The notes under the pieces were generated by a model. The model was not told the DNA's origin. It worked only from the letters and a program-made list of their open reading frames with translations, and ran no database searches. From the NCBI RefSeq assembly GCF_013359735.1, contig NZ_JABFMX010000017.1, forward strand, positions 31,250-95,249: a stretch of 64,000 bases of DNA. The letters are read 5' to 3'. The DNA comes from Arthrobacter sp. C9C5 (GTDB lineage: Bacteria > Actinomycetota > Actinomycetes > Actinomycetales > Micrococcaceae). Numbering within the stretch: the first letter of the stretch is position 1; the number at the start of each line of letters is the position of its first letter. Both the position numbers and the translations under genes were made by a program. Of the stretch, positions 43,611-52,598 are shown one piece after another.

Positions 43611-45200
43611 CTACCCCCGAGCCACCAGCCCCGGCACCCCGTCCCGAATCTCAAACGAAGCCTTCGTGCTCACCGGAGCCCCCGGCGTCGTGACGTAGTC
43701 CAGCGTGCGGGAGTCGGCGGTCATGGCGTCCTTGGTGACGCGGGTGTTCACGTAGCCGCGGTTGTCGTTGGTGAACTTCAGGTGCGGGTTCCAGGCCATC
43801 GTTGCGTCCGTGGTGGAGCCGGTGCCGTTGCCGGTGGAGGTGATGGACGTGCAGACCAGTTCCGAGCCGACCACGGGGGAGGCTGGGTCCTTGTAGTCGA
43901 CCTTGACGTCGTTGGCCCAGTTGCGGTGCACGTCGCCGGTGAGGACGACGGCGTTGCGAACGTTGGCGTCCACCCAGCCCTGCGTGATGCGGCGGCGGGA
44001 CGCGGCGTAGCCGTCCCAGCCGTCCATAGAGACGTCGTCGATCTCCGGTGCCTGGTTCCGGTCCCGCTCGGCGAAGAACACCTGCTGGCCCAGGATGTCC
44101 CAGCGCTGAGTGGAGTTCCGGAAGCCGTCCAGCAACCACTTCTCCTGCTCCGAGCCGGTGATGGTGCGGTCCTCGGCAAGGCGCTCGGGGACGTTCTTCT
44201 TCCAGCCGTCCCCGGCGAGCTGGTCGTCCCGGTACTGCCGGGTATCCATCATGTGGAAGTTGGCCAGCTGGCCCCACTGCAGCTTCCGGTAGATCTTCAT
44301 GTCGGCGCCCGCCGGCACCGACGAGGGCCGCAGCGGCATGTTCTCGTAGTACGCCTGGAACGCGGCGGCCCGGCGCTGGCGGAAATGCTCGGAGGTGTCG
44401 TTCAGCTGACCGGGATCCCGGTTCTCCGGGACATCGTCAGCCCAGTTGTTGTCCACCTCGTGGTCGTCCCACACCACCAGCCACGGCGCCACCGCGTGCG
44501 CGGCCTGCAGGTCGGCGTCGGCCTTGTACTGGGCGTGTCGCTGCCGGTAGCCGGCCAGGTTGACGGTTTCCGGACCCTCGTGGTCGCGCGGATTGCCGCC
44601 GCCGATCACGTAGCTGTCCTTCTTGTACTCGTACAGGTAATCGCCCAGATGCAGCACCAGGTCCGGCTGGTCCTGGGCCAGCCGGTTGTACGCGGTGAAG
44701 TAGCCGTGCTCGTACTGCGCGCAGCTGGCGAACGCCATGGCCAGCGCCGCCGGCGTCTCGTGCAGCGCCGGGCTGGTCAGCGTCCGCCCCACCGGGCTGA
44801 TGTGCCGGCCGGTGCGGAACCGGTAGAAGTATTCGCGTCCCGGCCGCAGGCCCCGCAGCTCCACGTGCACCGAGTGCGCAGTCTCGATCCGGGCCTGTTC
44901 GACGCCGCGGGCCACCACCGTGCGCATGCCCGCGTCCTCGGCCACTTCCCACGCCACTGAGACGTTGCGCGAAGGCATCCCGCCCAGGCCGTCCCCGGCC
45001 ACCGGGTCCACCGCCAGGCGGGTCCAGATCACGAAGCCGTCCGGCCACGGCTCGCCGGAGGCGATGCCGAGCTGGAACGGATCGGTGCGGAGGCCGGCGT
45101 CGTCCGCGGTGGAGACGGCGACGGCGGCACCGGGCCAGGCTGCGACGAGCCCCGCTCCGAGGCCGGCGGTAAGAAGGGATCTGCGCGAAATGTTGTCCAT
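43611..45200 (-). CDS. phoD: alkaline phosphatase D family protein (PhoD), Tat-exported
   Basis: About 529 residues. The N-terminus has a twin-arginine signal (NISRRSLLTAGLGAGLVAA) with probable cleavage near AVAVSTA. A PhoD N-terminal domain follows (GIASGEPWPDGFVIWTRL), then the metallophosphatase domain with SCAQYEHGYFTAY, LHLGDYLYEY, VVWDDHEVDNNW and VVLTGDVHRNW, whose Asp, His and Asn residues bind Fe/Ca. Releases phosphate from mono- or diesters outside the cell. ATG 45200 is preferred; an ATG six codons earlier is possible. A second PhoD is at 57642. Confidence 0.93.
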   Translation of the reverse strand: MDNISRRSLLTAGLGAGLVAAWPGAAVAVSTADDAGLRTDPFQLGIASGEPWPDGFVIWTRLAVDPVAGDGLGGMPSRNVSVAWEVAEDAGMRTVVARGVEQARIETAHSVHVELRGLRPGREYFYRFRTGRHISPVGRTLTSPALHETPAALAMAFASCAQYEHGYFTAYNRLAQDQPDLVLHLGDYLYEYKKDSYVIGGGNPRDHEGPETVNLAGYRQRHAQYKADADLQAAHAVAPWLVVWDDHEVDNNWADDVPENRDPGQLNDTSEHFRQRRAAAFQAYYENMPLRPSSVPAGADMKIYRKLQWGQLANFHMMDTRQYRDDQLAGDGWKKNVPERLAEDRTITGSEQEKWLLDGFRNSTQRWDILGQQVFFAERDRNQAPEIDDVSMDGWDGYAASRRRITQGWVDANVRNAVVLTGDVHRNWANDVKVDYKDPASPVVGSELVCTSITSTGNGTGSTTDATMAWNPHLKFTNDNRGYVNTRVTKDAMTADSRTLDYVTTPGAPVSTKASFEIRDGVPGLVARG

Positions 45201-45415
45201 GCCCGCCACGCTATTCACGACGGGTTGACAGCCTGCATGGGCGATATGAATGGCCAGTTAACTCCGTGACAAGACCTGCGAGATTGAGTTGTTTCCCCGG
45301 CCCGATGGCCCTATCGCACGCCGTCGCCCGGTGGGAGGATGAGCGGGCGCGGGCCGCCCGCCCAAAGGCGCGGGGCCTTGAAAGACCGCAGCACTCACCG
45401 AACGGAAGGACCATC

Positions 45416-46471
45416 ATGAAGGCAGCACGTTTCCATGGCCGCAAGGACATCCGGATCGAGGACATCCCGGAGCCGGAGCTCCGGGCCGGCGCGGTGAAGA
45501 TCGACGTCGCCTGGTGCGGGATCTGCGGCACGGACCTGCACGAATACCTGGAAGGACCCATCTTCTGCCCTGCGCCGGGGCATCCGCACCCGCTCTCGCA
45601 CGAGGAATCGCCGGTGACCCTGGGGCACGAGTTCTCCGGCACGGTGTCCGAGGTCGGCGACGGGGTGGAAGCGCTCGCGGTGGGCGACAACGTCGTCGTC
45701 GAACCCTATTTTGTGGACGGCGACTGCGACATGTGCCAAGCGGGAAGCTACCACCTGTGCCGGCAGATGGGCTTCATCGGGCTCTCCGGCGGCGGTGGCG
45801 GGCTCAGCGAAAGGATCGTGGTGGACCAGCGGTGGGTGCACCCCATCGGCGACATTCCCCTGGATGAGGCGGCCCTGATCGAGCCGCTCTCCGTAGCGCA
45901 CCACGCGGTGGCGCGCAGCGGCGCCAAGGCCGGCGACGTGGCCCTGGTCGGCGGGTCGGGCCCGATCGGGCTGCTGACCGCGGCCGTGCTCAAGGGCATG
46001 GGCGTCACCACGATCATCAGCGAACTGACCCAGGCGCGGAAAGACAAGGCCGTCTCCAGCGGAGTGGCGGACCATGTGCTGGACCCCAGCCAGGAGAACG
46101 TCCCGGCCCGGGTGCTGGAACTCACCGGCGGCACCGGCGCCGACGTCGCCTTCGAATGCGCCGGCGTGAACGCGGTACTGGACACCATGCTCGACGCCGT
46201 CCGGCCCGGGGGAGTGGTGGTCAACGTGTCCATCTGGGGTGCGCCCGCTACCGTGGACATGCAGAAGCTGGTGCTCAAGGAGATCGACCTGCGCGGCACC
46301 ATCGCCTATGTCCGGGACCATCCCGCGGTCATCAAGATGGTTCAGGAGGGCAAGGTGGACCTCAAGCCGTTCATCACCGGCAGGATCGCGCTGGACGACC
46401 TGGTGGAGCAGGGATTCGACACCCTCATCAACCACAAGGACACAGCCGTGAAGGTGCTGGTGCATCCGTAG
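45416..46471 (+). CDS. 2,3-butanediol dehydrogenase-type zinc alcohol dehydrogenase
   Basis: 351 residues of the medium-chain dehydrogenase family. Catalytic zinc ligands in AWCGICGTDLHEY and GHEFSGTV; a structural-zinc-type segment GDCDMCQAGSYHLC with fewer Cys than usual; NAD site LVGGSGPIGLLTAA. Similar to (R,R)-butanediol dehydrogenases, which interconvert acetoin and butanediol. ATG 45416 with GGAAGGA upstream; the longer frame is unlike the family. Monocistronic. Confidence 0.9.
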   Translation: MKAARFHGRKDIRIEDIPEPELRAGAVKIDVAWCGICGTDLHEYLEGPIFCPAPGHPHPLSHEESPVTLGHEFSGTVSEVGDGVEALAVGDNVVVEPYFVDGDCDMCQAGSYHLCRQMGFIGLSGGGGGLSERIVVDQRWVHPIGDIPLDEAALIEPLSVAHHAVARSGAKAGDVALVGGSGPIGLLTAAVLKGMGVTTIISELTQARKDKAVSSGVADHVLDPSQENVPARVLELTGGTGADVAFECAGVNAVLDTMLDAVRPGGVVVNVSIWGAPATVDMQKLVLKEIDLRGTIAYVRDHPAVIKMVQEGKVDLKPFITGRIALDDLVEQGFDTLINHKDTAVKVLVHP

Positions 46472-46510
46472 TCCCGCCGCCCGGAGCGCCTGCACCGGGG
46501 GAGGGCATGG

Positions 46511-46900
46511 CTACGGCTTCGGAACCTCGGGAGCCTTGGGGGACTTAGGAGTCCTCGGCGGGAGGCTGGCGACGTGCTCGAACGCCTTCTCCACCCAGGC
46601 CTTTGCGCGCGCCTCATCGCCGTCGCCCTCGCCGTTCCAGATCTCCGGCAGTCCGGTGTAGCCGCCCATCGGACGTTCGGCCGGCCCGAAGGGAACGGTC
46701 CGCTCGGTACTTTCGAGCGTCTCCTTGTCCGCGGCGGAGAGCTTCACGCCGATGGTGGGACCGAACAGGCCGGCAAACATGTTGCCGTTCACGAACGCCC
46801 CGAGGTTTCCGAACATCGGCTTGATGGCCACCCCGGGGTGGTCCGGAATCACCGAGCGGAAGTGCTCCTTGTCGGCGTCGGACGCTTTGGGCATTTCCAT
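46511..46900 (-). CDS. TfoX/Sxy N-terminal-domain protein
   Basis: About 129 residues. The TfoX N-terminal fold is visible (KPMFGNLGAFVNGNMFAGLF, then KLSAADKETLES). A Pro/Lys-rich tail ends it. In gamma-proteobacteria TfoX controls competence; actinobacterial stand-alone proteins of this fold have unknown roles. ATG 46900 chosen because similarity begins there. Confidence 0.85.
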   Translation of the reverse strand: MEMPKASDADKEHFRSVIPDHPGVAIKPMFGNLGAFVNGNMFAGLFGPTIGVKLSAADKETLESTERTVPFGPAERPMGGYTGLPEIWNGEGDGDEARAKAWVEKAFEHVASLPPRTPKSPKAPEVPKP

Positions 46901-47040
46901 GGTGTACCTCCGGGACGCTGCGGGCCACGAACTGACTTTCCTGCAGGACATGCCTGCCGCCCGGTGCGGTACAGGCCGCCGTCGGGACGCCCGGAACCGT
47001 CCGCCGGCCGGAACAAAGAACTGTCTGTAAGGATGGACCC

Positions 47041-47541
47041 ATGAATCAAAGCAGCATCCGCCAGCACCAGGACTCGGTCACGGTCAACGCATCAGCCGAG
47101 ACGCTCTACGATCTAGTCTCCGACGTCACCCGCACGGGCGAGTGGAGCCCGGTGTGCACATCGTGCTGGTGGGACGACGAAGATAGCGCCGGCCGCGTCG
47201 GTGCCTGGTTCACCGGCCGTAACGAGCTCCCACAGCGGACGTGGGAGACCCGGTCGCAGGTGGTGGCTGCCGAGCGCGGCCGCGAATTCGCCTGGGTGGT
47301 GGGCGGCAAGTATGTCCGATGGGGCTTCGCCCTTACCCCGTCCGACGCCGGAACCGTCCTGAGCGAATCGTGGGAATTCCTGCCCGAGGGGATAGCCATG
47401 TTCGGCGAAAAATTCGGCGATGGGGCGGCCGCCCAAATCGCCGACCGCACCCAGCAGGCCCTCGACGGCATTCCGAGGACGCTCGCCGCGATCAAACGGA
47501 TCGCCGAGTCCATGGCCGCCAGCGAGGACGTGCGCTCCTAA
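47041..47541 (+). CDS. SRPBCC (START-like) ligand-binding protein
   Basis: 166 residues: DSVTVNASAETLYDLVSDVT and RTGEWSPVC open the polyketide-cyclase/START-like fold; a C-terminal long helix (AQIADRTQQALDGIPRTLAA) closes it. AAGGATG before ATG 47041. Ligand unknown. Confidence 0.85.
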   Translation: MNQSSIRQHQDSVTVNASAETLYDLVSDVTRTGEWSPVCTSCWWDDEDSAGRVGAWFTGRNELPQRTWETRSQVVAAERGREFAWVVGGKYVRWGFALTPSDAGTVLSESWEFLPEGIAMFGEKFGDGAAAQIADRTQQALDGIPRTLAAIKRIAESMAASEDVRS

Positions 47542-47573
47542 GTCTGGAATTCCCGTCCCGACGCCGTCGTCCG

Positions 47574-47605
47574 GCCCCGGCGGCAGCCCGCGCCGCCGCC
47601 GGGGC
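47574..47605. terminator. hairpin between convergent genes
   Basis: Eleven-bp perfect stem GCCCCGGCGGC / GCCGCCGGGGC with a ten-base loop, between the SRPBCC gene and the monooxygenase-like gene. Confidence 0.6.
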
Positions 47606-47612
47606 ACCCGGG

Positions 47613-47930
47613 CTACTTGACGGCCAGCTCCCCGAGCTCGGACCAGCTGTCCACCGTCACGTTCACGATGTCCGGGGTCCGGGCCAGGTACGCCGGCAGT
47701 TCGGCCGTCGCCTTCTTGAAGTGCTCCGTCTTCACGTGGGCGCCGCCGGCCTCGTCATCGCGGAACGCCTCAATCAGCACGTAGGTGGTGGGGTCGGCCA
47801 GGGAGCGCGCCCATTCGAAGAACAGGCAGCCTTCCTCGGCGTTGGTTTTGTCAGTGAACTCCCGTGAAATCTCGGGCCACGCGTCGGCGTGCTCCGGCTT
47901 GACCGGGAACTTGGCGGTAATAAAGATCAT
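47613..47930 (-). CDS. antibiotic-biosynthesis-monooxygenase-fold protein (ABM)
   Basis: 105 residues: a dimeric ferredoxin-like barrel with FITAKFPVKPEHADAWPEIS at the start, EGCLFFEWARSL and YVLIEAFRDDEAGGAHVKTE. Such proteins include quinol monooxygenases and detoxifying enzymes. Follows the alcohol dehydrogenase by 54 bases on the same strand, so probably the last gene of that operon. Confidence 0.85.
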   Translation of the reverse strand: MIFITAKFPVKPEHADAWPEISREFTDKTNAEEGCLFFEWARSLADPTTYVLIEAFRDDEAGGAHVKTEHFKKATAELPAYLARTPDIVNVTVDSWSELGELAVK

Positions 47931-47984
47931 CAGTCTTCCTTTACATGAACGCTTCTTGCGGGCAGGGGCCGGGCAGAGCGGGCC

Positions 47985-49019
47985 TTAGGGCACCAGGATC
48001 GCGCGGCCGCGGACCTTGCCGGCGTCCAGGTCGCTGATGGCCTGCTGGAAATCATCCAGCGCGTACTTCTGGGTGTGCAGGGTGACCGCGCCGCGCGCGG
48101 CCAGGGCCATCAGGTCCTGCAGGTCGTTGTAGGACCCCACCAGGTTGCCGATGATGTTGATCTCGGAGGAAATGATGTCGATGGTGGGCACGCTGATGTC
48201 CTCGCCGTATCCCACCACAAAGTAGTCGCCCGCCTCCCGCAGCATGGCGATACCCTCGGACGTCGCACCGCCCTCGCCCACGAAGTCGATCAGCACCTCG
48301 GCGCCGTTGCCGCCGGTGAGGGCGCGCACCTTTTCCACCTGTGTGCCGTCCGCGACCACGCCCTCGTCGGCACCGATCGAACGTGCCAGCTCCAGCGCGG
48401 CGGGGTTGCGGTCCACCACGATGATCCGGCTGGGGGTGAGGGCCTTCAGCACCTGGATGCCGATGTGGCCAAGGCCCCCGGCGCCGATCACCACGCAGTT
48501 GTCCCGCGGCGTCAGCCGCTTCGCCGCCTTCGCCGCGGCGTGGTACGCCGTCAGGCCCGCGTCCGCCAGGGCCGCCACGTCCGCGGGCTCCAGCGAATCG
48601 TCGATCTTCACCACGGAACGGGCGGAGGTGAGCAGGTATTCGGCGTACCCGCCGTGGGTGTCGATACCCGGGAACCTGCTGTTCTCGCAGTGCACATCGT
48701 CCCCGGAGCGGCACGCCCGGCACAGGCCGCAGGTGATCAGCGGGTGCAGGATGACCTTGTCGCCCTCCTTGACATTGGTCACGGCGCTGCCCACGGCGTG
48801 CACCCAGCCGGCGTTCTCGTGGCCGATCGTGTAGGGCAGCTCCACCTGGGACTTCTCGGCCCACTGGCCTTCCAGGATGTGCAGGTCCGTGCGGCAGACG
48901 CCGGCTCCGCCGATTTTGACCACCACATCCCACGCCCCGGCCGCTTCCGGGATGGGCGCCTCGGTCATCTTCAGGCCTTCGTGGTAGCCGACCACCTGGA
49001 CGGCTCGCATGGTGTTCAT
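47985..49019 (-). CDS. NAD(P)-dependent zinc alcohol dehydrogenase
   Basis: 344 residues, medium-chain family. Catalytic zinc region GAGVCRTDLHILEGQW and GHENAGWV; structural zinc cysteines in CGLCRACRSGDDVHC; coenzyme loop VIGAGGLGHIGIQ. Its ATG overlaps the stop of the MIP18-domain gene by four bases, so it is coupled to it. It probably oxidises the alcohol produced or used by this cluster; homologues accompany propane/acetone-type pathways, but no monooxygenase is in this window. Confidence 0.92.
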   Translation of the reverse strand: MNTMRAVQVVGYHEGLKMTEAPIPEAAGAWDVVVKIGGAGVCRTDLHILEGQWAEKSQVELPYTIGHENAGWVHAVGSAVTNVKEGDKVILHPLITCGLCRACRSGDDVHCENSRFPGIDTHGGYAEYLLTSARSVVKIDDSLEPADVAALADAGLTAYHAAAKAAKRLTPRDNCVVIGAGGLGHIGIQVLKALTPSRIIVVDRNPAALELARSIGADEGVVADGTQVEKVRALTGGNGAEVLIDFVGEGGATSEGIAMLREAGDYFVVGYGEDISVPTIDIISSEINIIGNLVGSYNDLQDLMALAARGAVTLHTQKYALDDFQQAISDLDAGKVRGRAILVP

Positions 49020-49828
49020 GGGTGGATCTCCTTGACTGTGATCGGAAGTAAGCGGTGCTGGTCGGCCGGCTCGGCCCCTTCGGGCCGGTCCGCCTGGTCG
49101 GCGCCCGAGCCCTCGTATCGGGTGCGCAGCAGGCCGCGGCAGAAGTGGGCGTTGCCGTCGATGGAGATGCGCGTGGAGCGCGCCCGCCGCAGCGCCATCG
49201 GCACGTGCTCGGCGGGGTAGGGGCGGCCGTCGTGGTCCACGAGGACGACGGCGGCAGGTTCCGCGGGCAGCCCCAGCGCCGTCCGCCGTCGTACTAAAGC
49301 GTCCTTGGTCCGCCCCGCCGGCAGGTCACCCAGCCGCACCGTTCCGACGTTCGCTTCGGTGAGCGCGGGGTCGGCGCGCAGCAGTTCAGTCAGGCAGCGT
49401 TCCATCGCGGCGGTGTGCGCCTTCCGGCGGAACATCATCCGCAGCTCCTCCAGGCTGTCCTCTGCCTCGTGGCCAAAGGTGCCCCGGTAGCCGGCGTCCG
49501 CGGCGAGGCCTGCATTAATCAGGGCGGAATCGTGGTGGTCATCAAGTTCCACCACCACTTTTCCTACCCAGGGCAGCGCCGAGATCACGTCCTTGCTGTC
49601 GGACGCCATCAGGTAGGCGAAGTTCGGGGAACAGAATGAGGTGGGCAGGCGCACGTGGACGGTTACGACGGCACGGTCCGGAGCGCCGGTGACGTCGATG
49701 GACCGGACGAATCCCAGATCGGTGATGGGCTCGTCGAGCTCGGGATCCAGCACGGTGGCCAGTGCCTGGCGGACGTCCTGCACCGCCCCCGGGTCCCGGA
49801 CGGTGCGCTCCGTCAGCACCGCCGTCAT
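49016..49828 (-). CDS. MIP18/DUF59-family iron-sulfur assembly-type protein with C-terminal extension
   Basis: 270 residues. The first 100 residues match the MIP18 (PaaD/SufT-like) domain: ATVLDPELDEPITDLGFVRS and LPTSFCSPNFAYLM with the conserved Cys. The remaining 170 residues form an additional helical part with RMMFRRKAHTAAMERC. In propane-monooxygenase (mim/prm) clusters a protein of this type helps mature the oxygenase. Both ends are coupled: its start overlaps the amidohydrolase stop and its stop overlaps the dehydrogenase start. Confidence 0.85.
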   Translation of the reverse strand: MTAVLTERTVRDPGAVQDVRQALATVLDPELDEPITDLGFVRSIDVTGAPDRAVVTVHVRLPTSFCSPNFAYLMASDSKDVISALPWVGKVVVELDDHHDSALINAGLAADAGYRGTFGHEAEDSLEELRMMFRRKAHTAAMERCLTELLRADPALTEANVGTVRLGDLPAGRTKDALVRRRTALGLPAEPAAVVLVDHDGRPYPAEHVPMALRRARSTRISIDGNAHFCRGLLRTRYEGSGADQADRPEGAEPADQHRLLPITVKEIHP

Positions 49829-50871
49829 GACGCGCCCGCCAGGTCCGCCCGTTCCGGCTGACGCGGGCCGGTGGCCGTTTCACCGGCGTCGGGCAACTGA
49901 AGCTCAGCCGGTACCGGGATGTTGTACATTTTCGCGGCGTTCAGCCCCAGAATCTTCTTCCTCTGGTCGATGGTGATCGGAGCGTACTCGGTCATGTCCT
50001 CCGGGATCTGGAAGTCCACGAAGCGCTCCACCAGCCAGCGCGGGGTCCAGAGGGCGTAGTCGCTGGAGAAGAAGATGCGGTCCTCGCCGATCCAATAGAT
50101 AAGCTCGCCGATGATCTGGGCGAAGTACCGCGGCCGGGTGTGCATGAACGGCATGGCGACGGCCAGGCCGCCGTAGACGTTGGGTTCCTGGGTGGCGATC
50201 CAGCAGAAATCCTCCAGCCGAGGCAGTCCCACGTGTTCCACGACGAAGTTGAGGTCCGTGAAGTCCGAGGCGACGTGGTCCACGTCGGACACATCGAACG
50301 CGTCCCGGTCCAGAGGCCGGATGGTGGGGCCCTTGTGGACATGGATGTTCTTGATGCCCAGCCTGCGGCACTCCTCGAAGTACCGGTAGGCCCAGGGGTC
50401 GGAGAGCTTGTAGCCGCGGGATTCCCCGTGCCATTCGGCGGTGTAGAGCTTGACGCCGGGGAACTTCATTTTCTCGTGGTCCGCGCGCAGCCGGTCCAGG
50501 CCGCGTTCGCCGTCGCGCGGATCGAAGCTGTGGTTGTAGGTGAGCTTGTCCGGGTGCGCGGCGGCCAGTTCGTAGGCTTCCTTCGTCTGTCCGAAGCCGT
50601 TCTTGTAGAACTCGCCCAGGTACGCCGGCTGGAACACGGCGTGGTCCACGTAGCCGTCCTCGAAGAGGTCTTTCATCAGGCGCTCGCCGCCCTGGTACAG
50701 GTATTCCTCATAGGTCCACAGCTCCTCCTCGGGGGAGAGGTTGCGGTGGTAGTCGTAGAAGCAATCGATGAACTGCTTGCCGTGAACGTTGCGCTGGTTC
50801 TCCGGCCGGGCGTCCCACAGGGCGATGTGGGCGTCGACGATGAAATAGTTCTCGCCGTCTTTGCTGTACAT
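49825..50871 (-). CDS. amidohydrolase-family (TIM-barrel) protein
   Basis: 348 residues of the amidohydrolase-2 group: YFIVDAHIALWDA replaces the usual D-x-H start, NIHVHKGP and NFVVEHVGLPRLED are barrel metal/active-site strands, and FFSSDYALWTPRW holds the terminal Asp. The HxH motif reads DAHIA, as seen in homologues from mim/prm clusters. Role probably auxiliary to oxygenase or diol metabolism, not hydrolysis of a known amide. First gene of a three- or four-gene operon opposite the AcoR-like regulator. Confidence 0.88.
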   Translation of the reverse strand: MYSKDGENYFIVDAHIALWDARPENQRNVHGKQFIDCFYDYHRNLSPEEELWTYEEYLYQGGERLMKDLFEDGYVDHAVFQPAYLGEFYKNGFGQTKEAYELAAAHPDKLTYNHSFDPRDGERGLDRLRADHEKMKFPGVKLYTAEWHGESRGYKLSDPWAYRYFEECRRLGIKNIHVHKGPTIRPLDRDAFDVSDVDHVASDFTDLNFVVEHVGLPRLEDFCWIATQEPNVYGGLAVAMPFMHTRPRYFAQIIGELIYWIGEDRIFFSSDYALWTPRWLVERFVDFQIPEDMTEYAPITIDQRKKILGLNAAKMYNIPVPAELQLPDAGETATGPRQPERADLAGAS

Positions 50872-50951
50872 GTCCTTCTCCTCCCCGCGACTGCCATAGT
50901 CGCGATACCAACGAGGCTAGGGCGGTGCGGCAGCCTTCACTATGTGACCGG

Positions 50952-50968
50952 TGTCTCATTTTGAGACA
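50952..50968. promoter_or_regulatory. perfect 17-nt palindrome, probable regulator operator
   Basis: TGTCTCATTTTGAGACA: seven-base arms around TTT, in the 162-base interval between the divergent amidohydrolase operon and the AcoR-like regulator gene. Placement about 80 bases from each start suggests the regulator binds here. Confidence 0.7.
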
Positions 50969-51033
50969 GTTGGGGGTCGCCGTCCGGGGCGCGCCCACGT
51001 ACTCTCGAAAGTGGCAGGACAAGGAGGGCGGCA

Positions 51034-52530
51034 ATGGTGCCGAATCAAAACGTGCCTGCGCCGCGGCCGGAGCGCGGCGGGGCTGGCAGTGAGCTTGCGG
51101 TTGCCTCGCGGCGCCTCCTCGCCTCGTGGCAGCGGAGCGAGGAATACGGCGTCTCAGCGGAGGAAGTGGACCCGGTCTGGGCCGGGTCCGTGGACGGAGA
51201 CTCGCTGTTCTACCAGTGCGGGCAGGAGGTCCTCACCGGCCTGCACCAGACCCTGGCCAACGAGCCGCTGAGCCTGATGCTCACGGACGCCGACGGACTC
51301 GTGCTCAACCGGTTCAGCGGCGACACGTCCCTGCTCCGGGCGCTGGACAAGGTGCACTTGGCCCCCGGCTTCGCCTTCTCCGAGCGGGAGGCGGGAACCA
51401 CCGGCCTGGGCCTGGCCCTGGCCGACCGCACCCCCAGCCTGGTCCGCGCGGAGGAACACTACAGCGCCAGCCTGCGCACGTACACCTGCGCGGCCGTGCC
51501 GGTGCTTGATCCCCTCAGCGGACGGCTCGAGGGCAGCGTCAACATCACCACCTGGTCCAGGTCATCCCCGGGGCTGCTGCTGGCGCTGGCCCAGTCCGCG
51601 GCGAGCACCACCGCCGCCCTGATGCTGGCCAAATCCGGGGGGCGGCAGCCAAAGCACGGGCCCCGTGGCGGGGTCTTCCGGGTCCAGCGGGGGCGGCTGG
51701 AGCCGGGGTCCGGGACGCTGCGCGCCATGTCCCGGCCATGGACCGAGGCCCTGGAGAGCGCCGCAGCGGCGCTGGTGTGCGGCAAGGTGGCGGCCGCCGT
51801 GGGCGAACCGGGGGCCGGACGTGCCACCCTGCTGGGCCAGGCGATCCGCCAGGCCCACCCCGGGAGCCGCATTTTGAGCGCCGCCGTTCCCGCACCCCAG
51901 GATGTGGAGGCCTGGCTGTCCCTGTGGACCCCGGAGCTGTCCAAGTCCGATACCGCGGTGATCGTGGAAAACATCGATCGTCTCCCGGCGTGGGCCGCGC
52001 AGGAGCTCAGCGCCCGGGCGGTCAATTCTCGCGGCCCGGCGGCGGGCGGCCATGCTGCCGGAGTCACCTGGGCCATGACGGCGGAGGAGCTCGCGGCCAT
52101 ACCGGCGCCGCTGGCGGCCTTGGTGGAGAGCGTGGTGCCGGTGCCGGCGCTGCGCGACCGCGGCGCCGACGTGATGCCCCTTGCCCGGTATGCCGCCCGC
52201 CAGGCGCGGATGCGGGAGGTTGATTTCACGCCTGCCGCCGAACGCGCGCTGACGGCGTATGGATGGCCGGGCAACATCGACGAACTTTTTGGCGTGGTCC
52301 AGGACGCGGCCCTGCGCGCGGAAACCATCGATGTGCGGCACCTGCCGGCTGCGCTGTTGGGCCGCCCGGGTCCCCGGCTGACGCGGATTGAGGCGGTGGA
52401 GAGGGACGAGATTGCCAGGTGCCTGTCCCGACCGGGAACAACGGTTGCCGCCGCCGCGGCGGAACTGGGGATCAGCCGGGCCACGATCTACCGGCGCATG
52501 GCCCGGTTGGGAATCACCCCGCCAAGGTAG
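51034..52530 (+). CDS. AcoR/MimR-like GAF-Fis transcriptional regulator with degenerate AAA+ domain
   Basis: 498 residues. GAF-like sensor part at about 55-190 (LMLTDADGLVLNRF, GFAFSEREAGTTGLGLAL), a central domain where the Walker A reads VGEPGAGRATLL and no GAFTGA loop is visible, then a Fis HTH at the C-terminus (AAAELGISRATIYRRMARLG). Absence of GAFTGA agrees with actinobacteria lacking sigma-54: such regulators must act through another polymerase form. AAGGAGGG five bases before ATG 51034. Likely controls the divergent amidohydrolase operon through the palindrome at 50952. Confidence 0.9.
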   Translation: MVPNQNVPAPRPERGGAGSELAVASRRLLASWQRSEEYGVSAEEVDPVWAGSVDGDSLFYQCGQEVLTGLHQTLANEPLSLMLTDADGLVLNRFSGDTSLLRALDKVHLAPGFAFSEREAGTTGLGLALADRTPSLVRAEEHYSASLRTYTCAAVPVLDPLSGRLEGSVNITTWSRSSPGLLLALAQSAASTTAALMLAKSGGRQPKHGPRGGVFRVQRGRLEPGSGTLRAMSRPWTEALESAAAALVCGKVAAAVGEPGAGRATLLGQAIRQAHPGSRILSAAVPAPQDVEAWLSLWTPELSKSDTAVIVENIDRLPAWAAQELSARAVNSRGPAAGGHAAGVTWAMTAEELAAIPAPLAALVESVVPVPALRDRGADVMPLARYAARQARMREVDFTPAAERALTAYGWPGNIDELFGVVQDAALRAETIDVRHLPAALLGRPGPRLTRIEAVERDEIARCLSRPGTTVAAAAAELGISRATIYRRMARLGITPPR

Positions 52531-52598
52531 GCGTGCGGGAGCTGCTGCCGTTCCCCGCGCGATCGGACGTACGACGGCGGGAAGCCGGTGCGGCCGAG

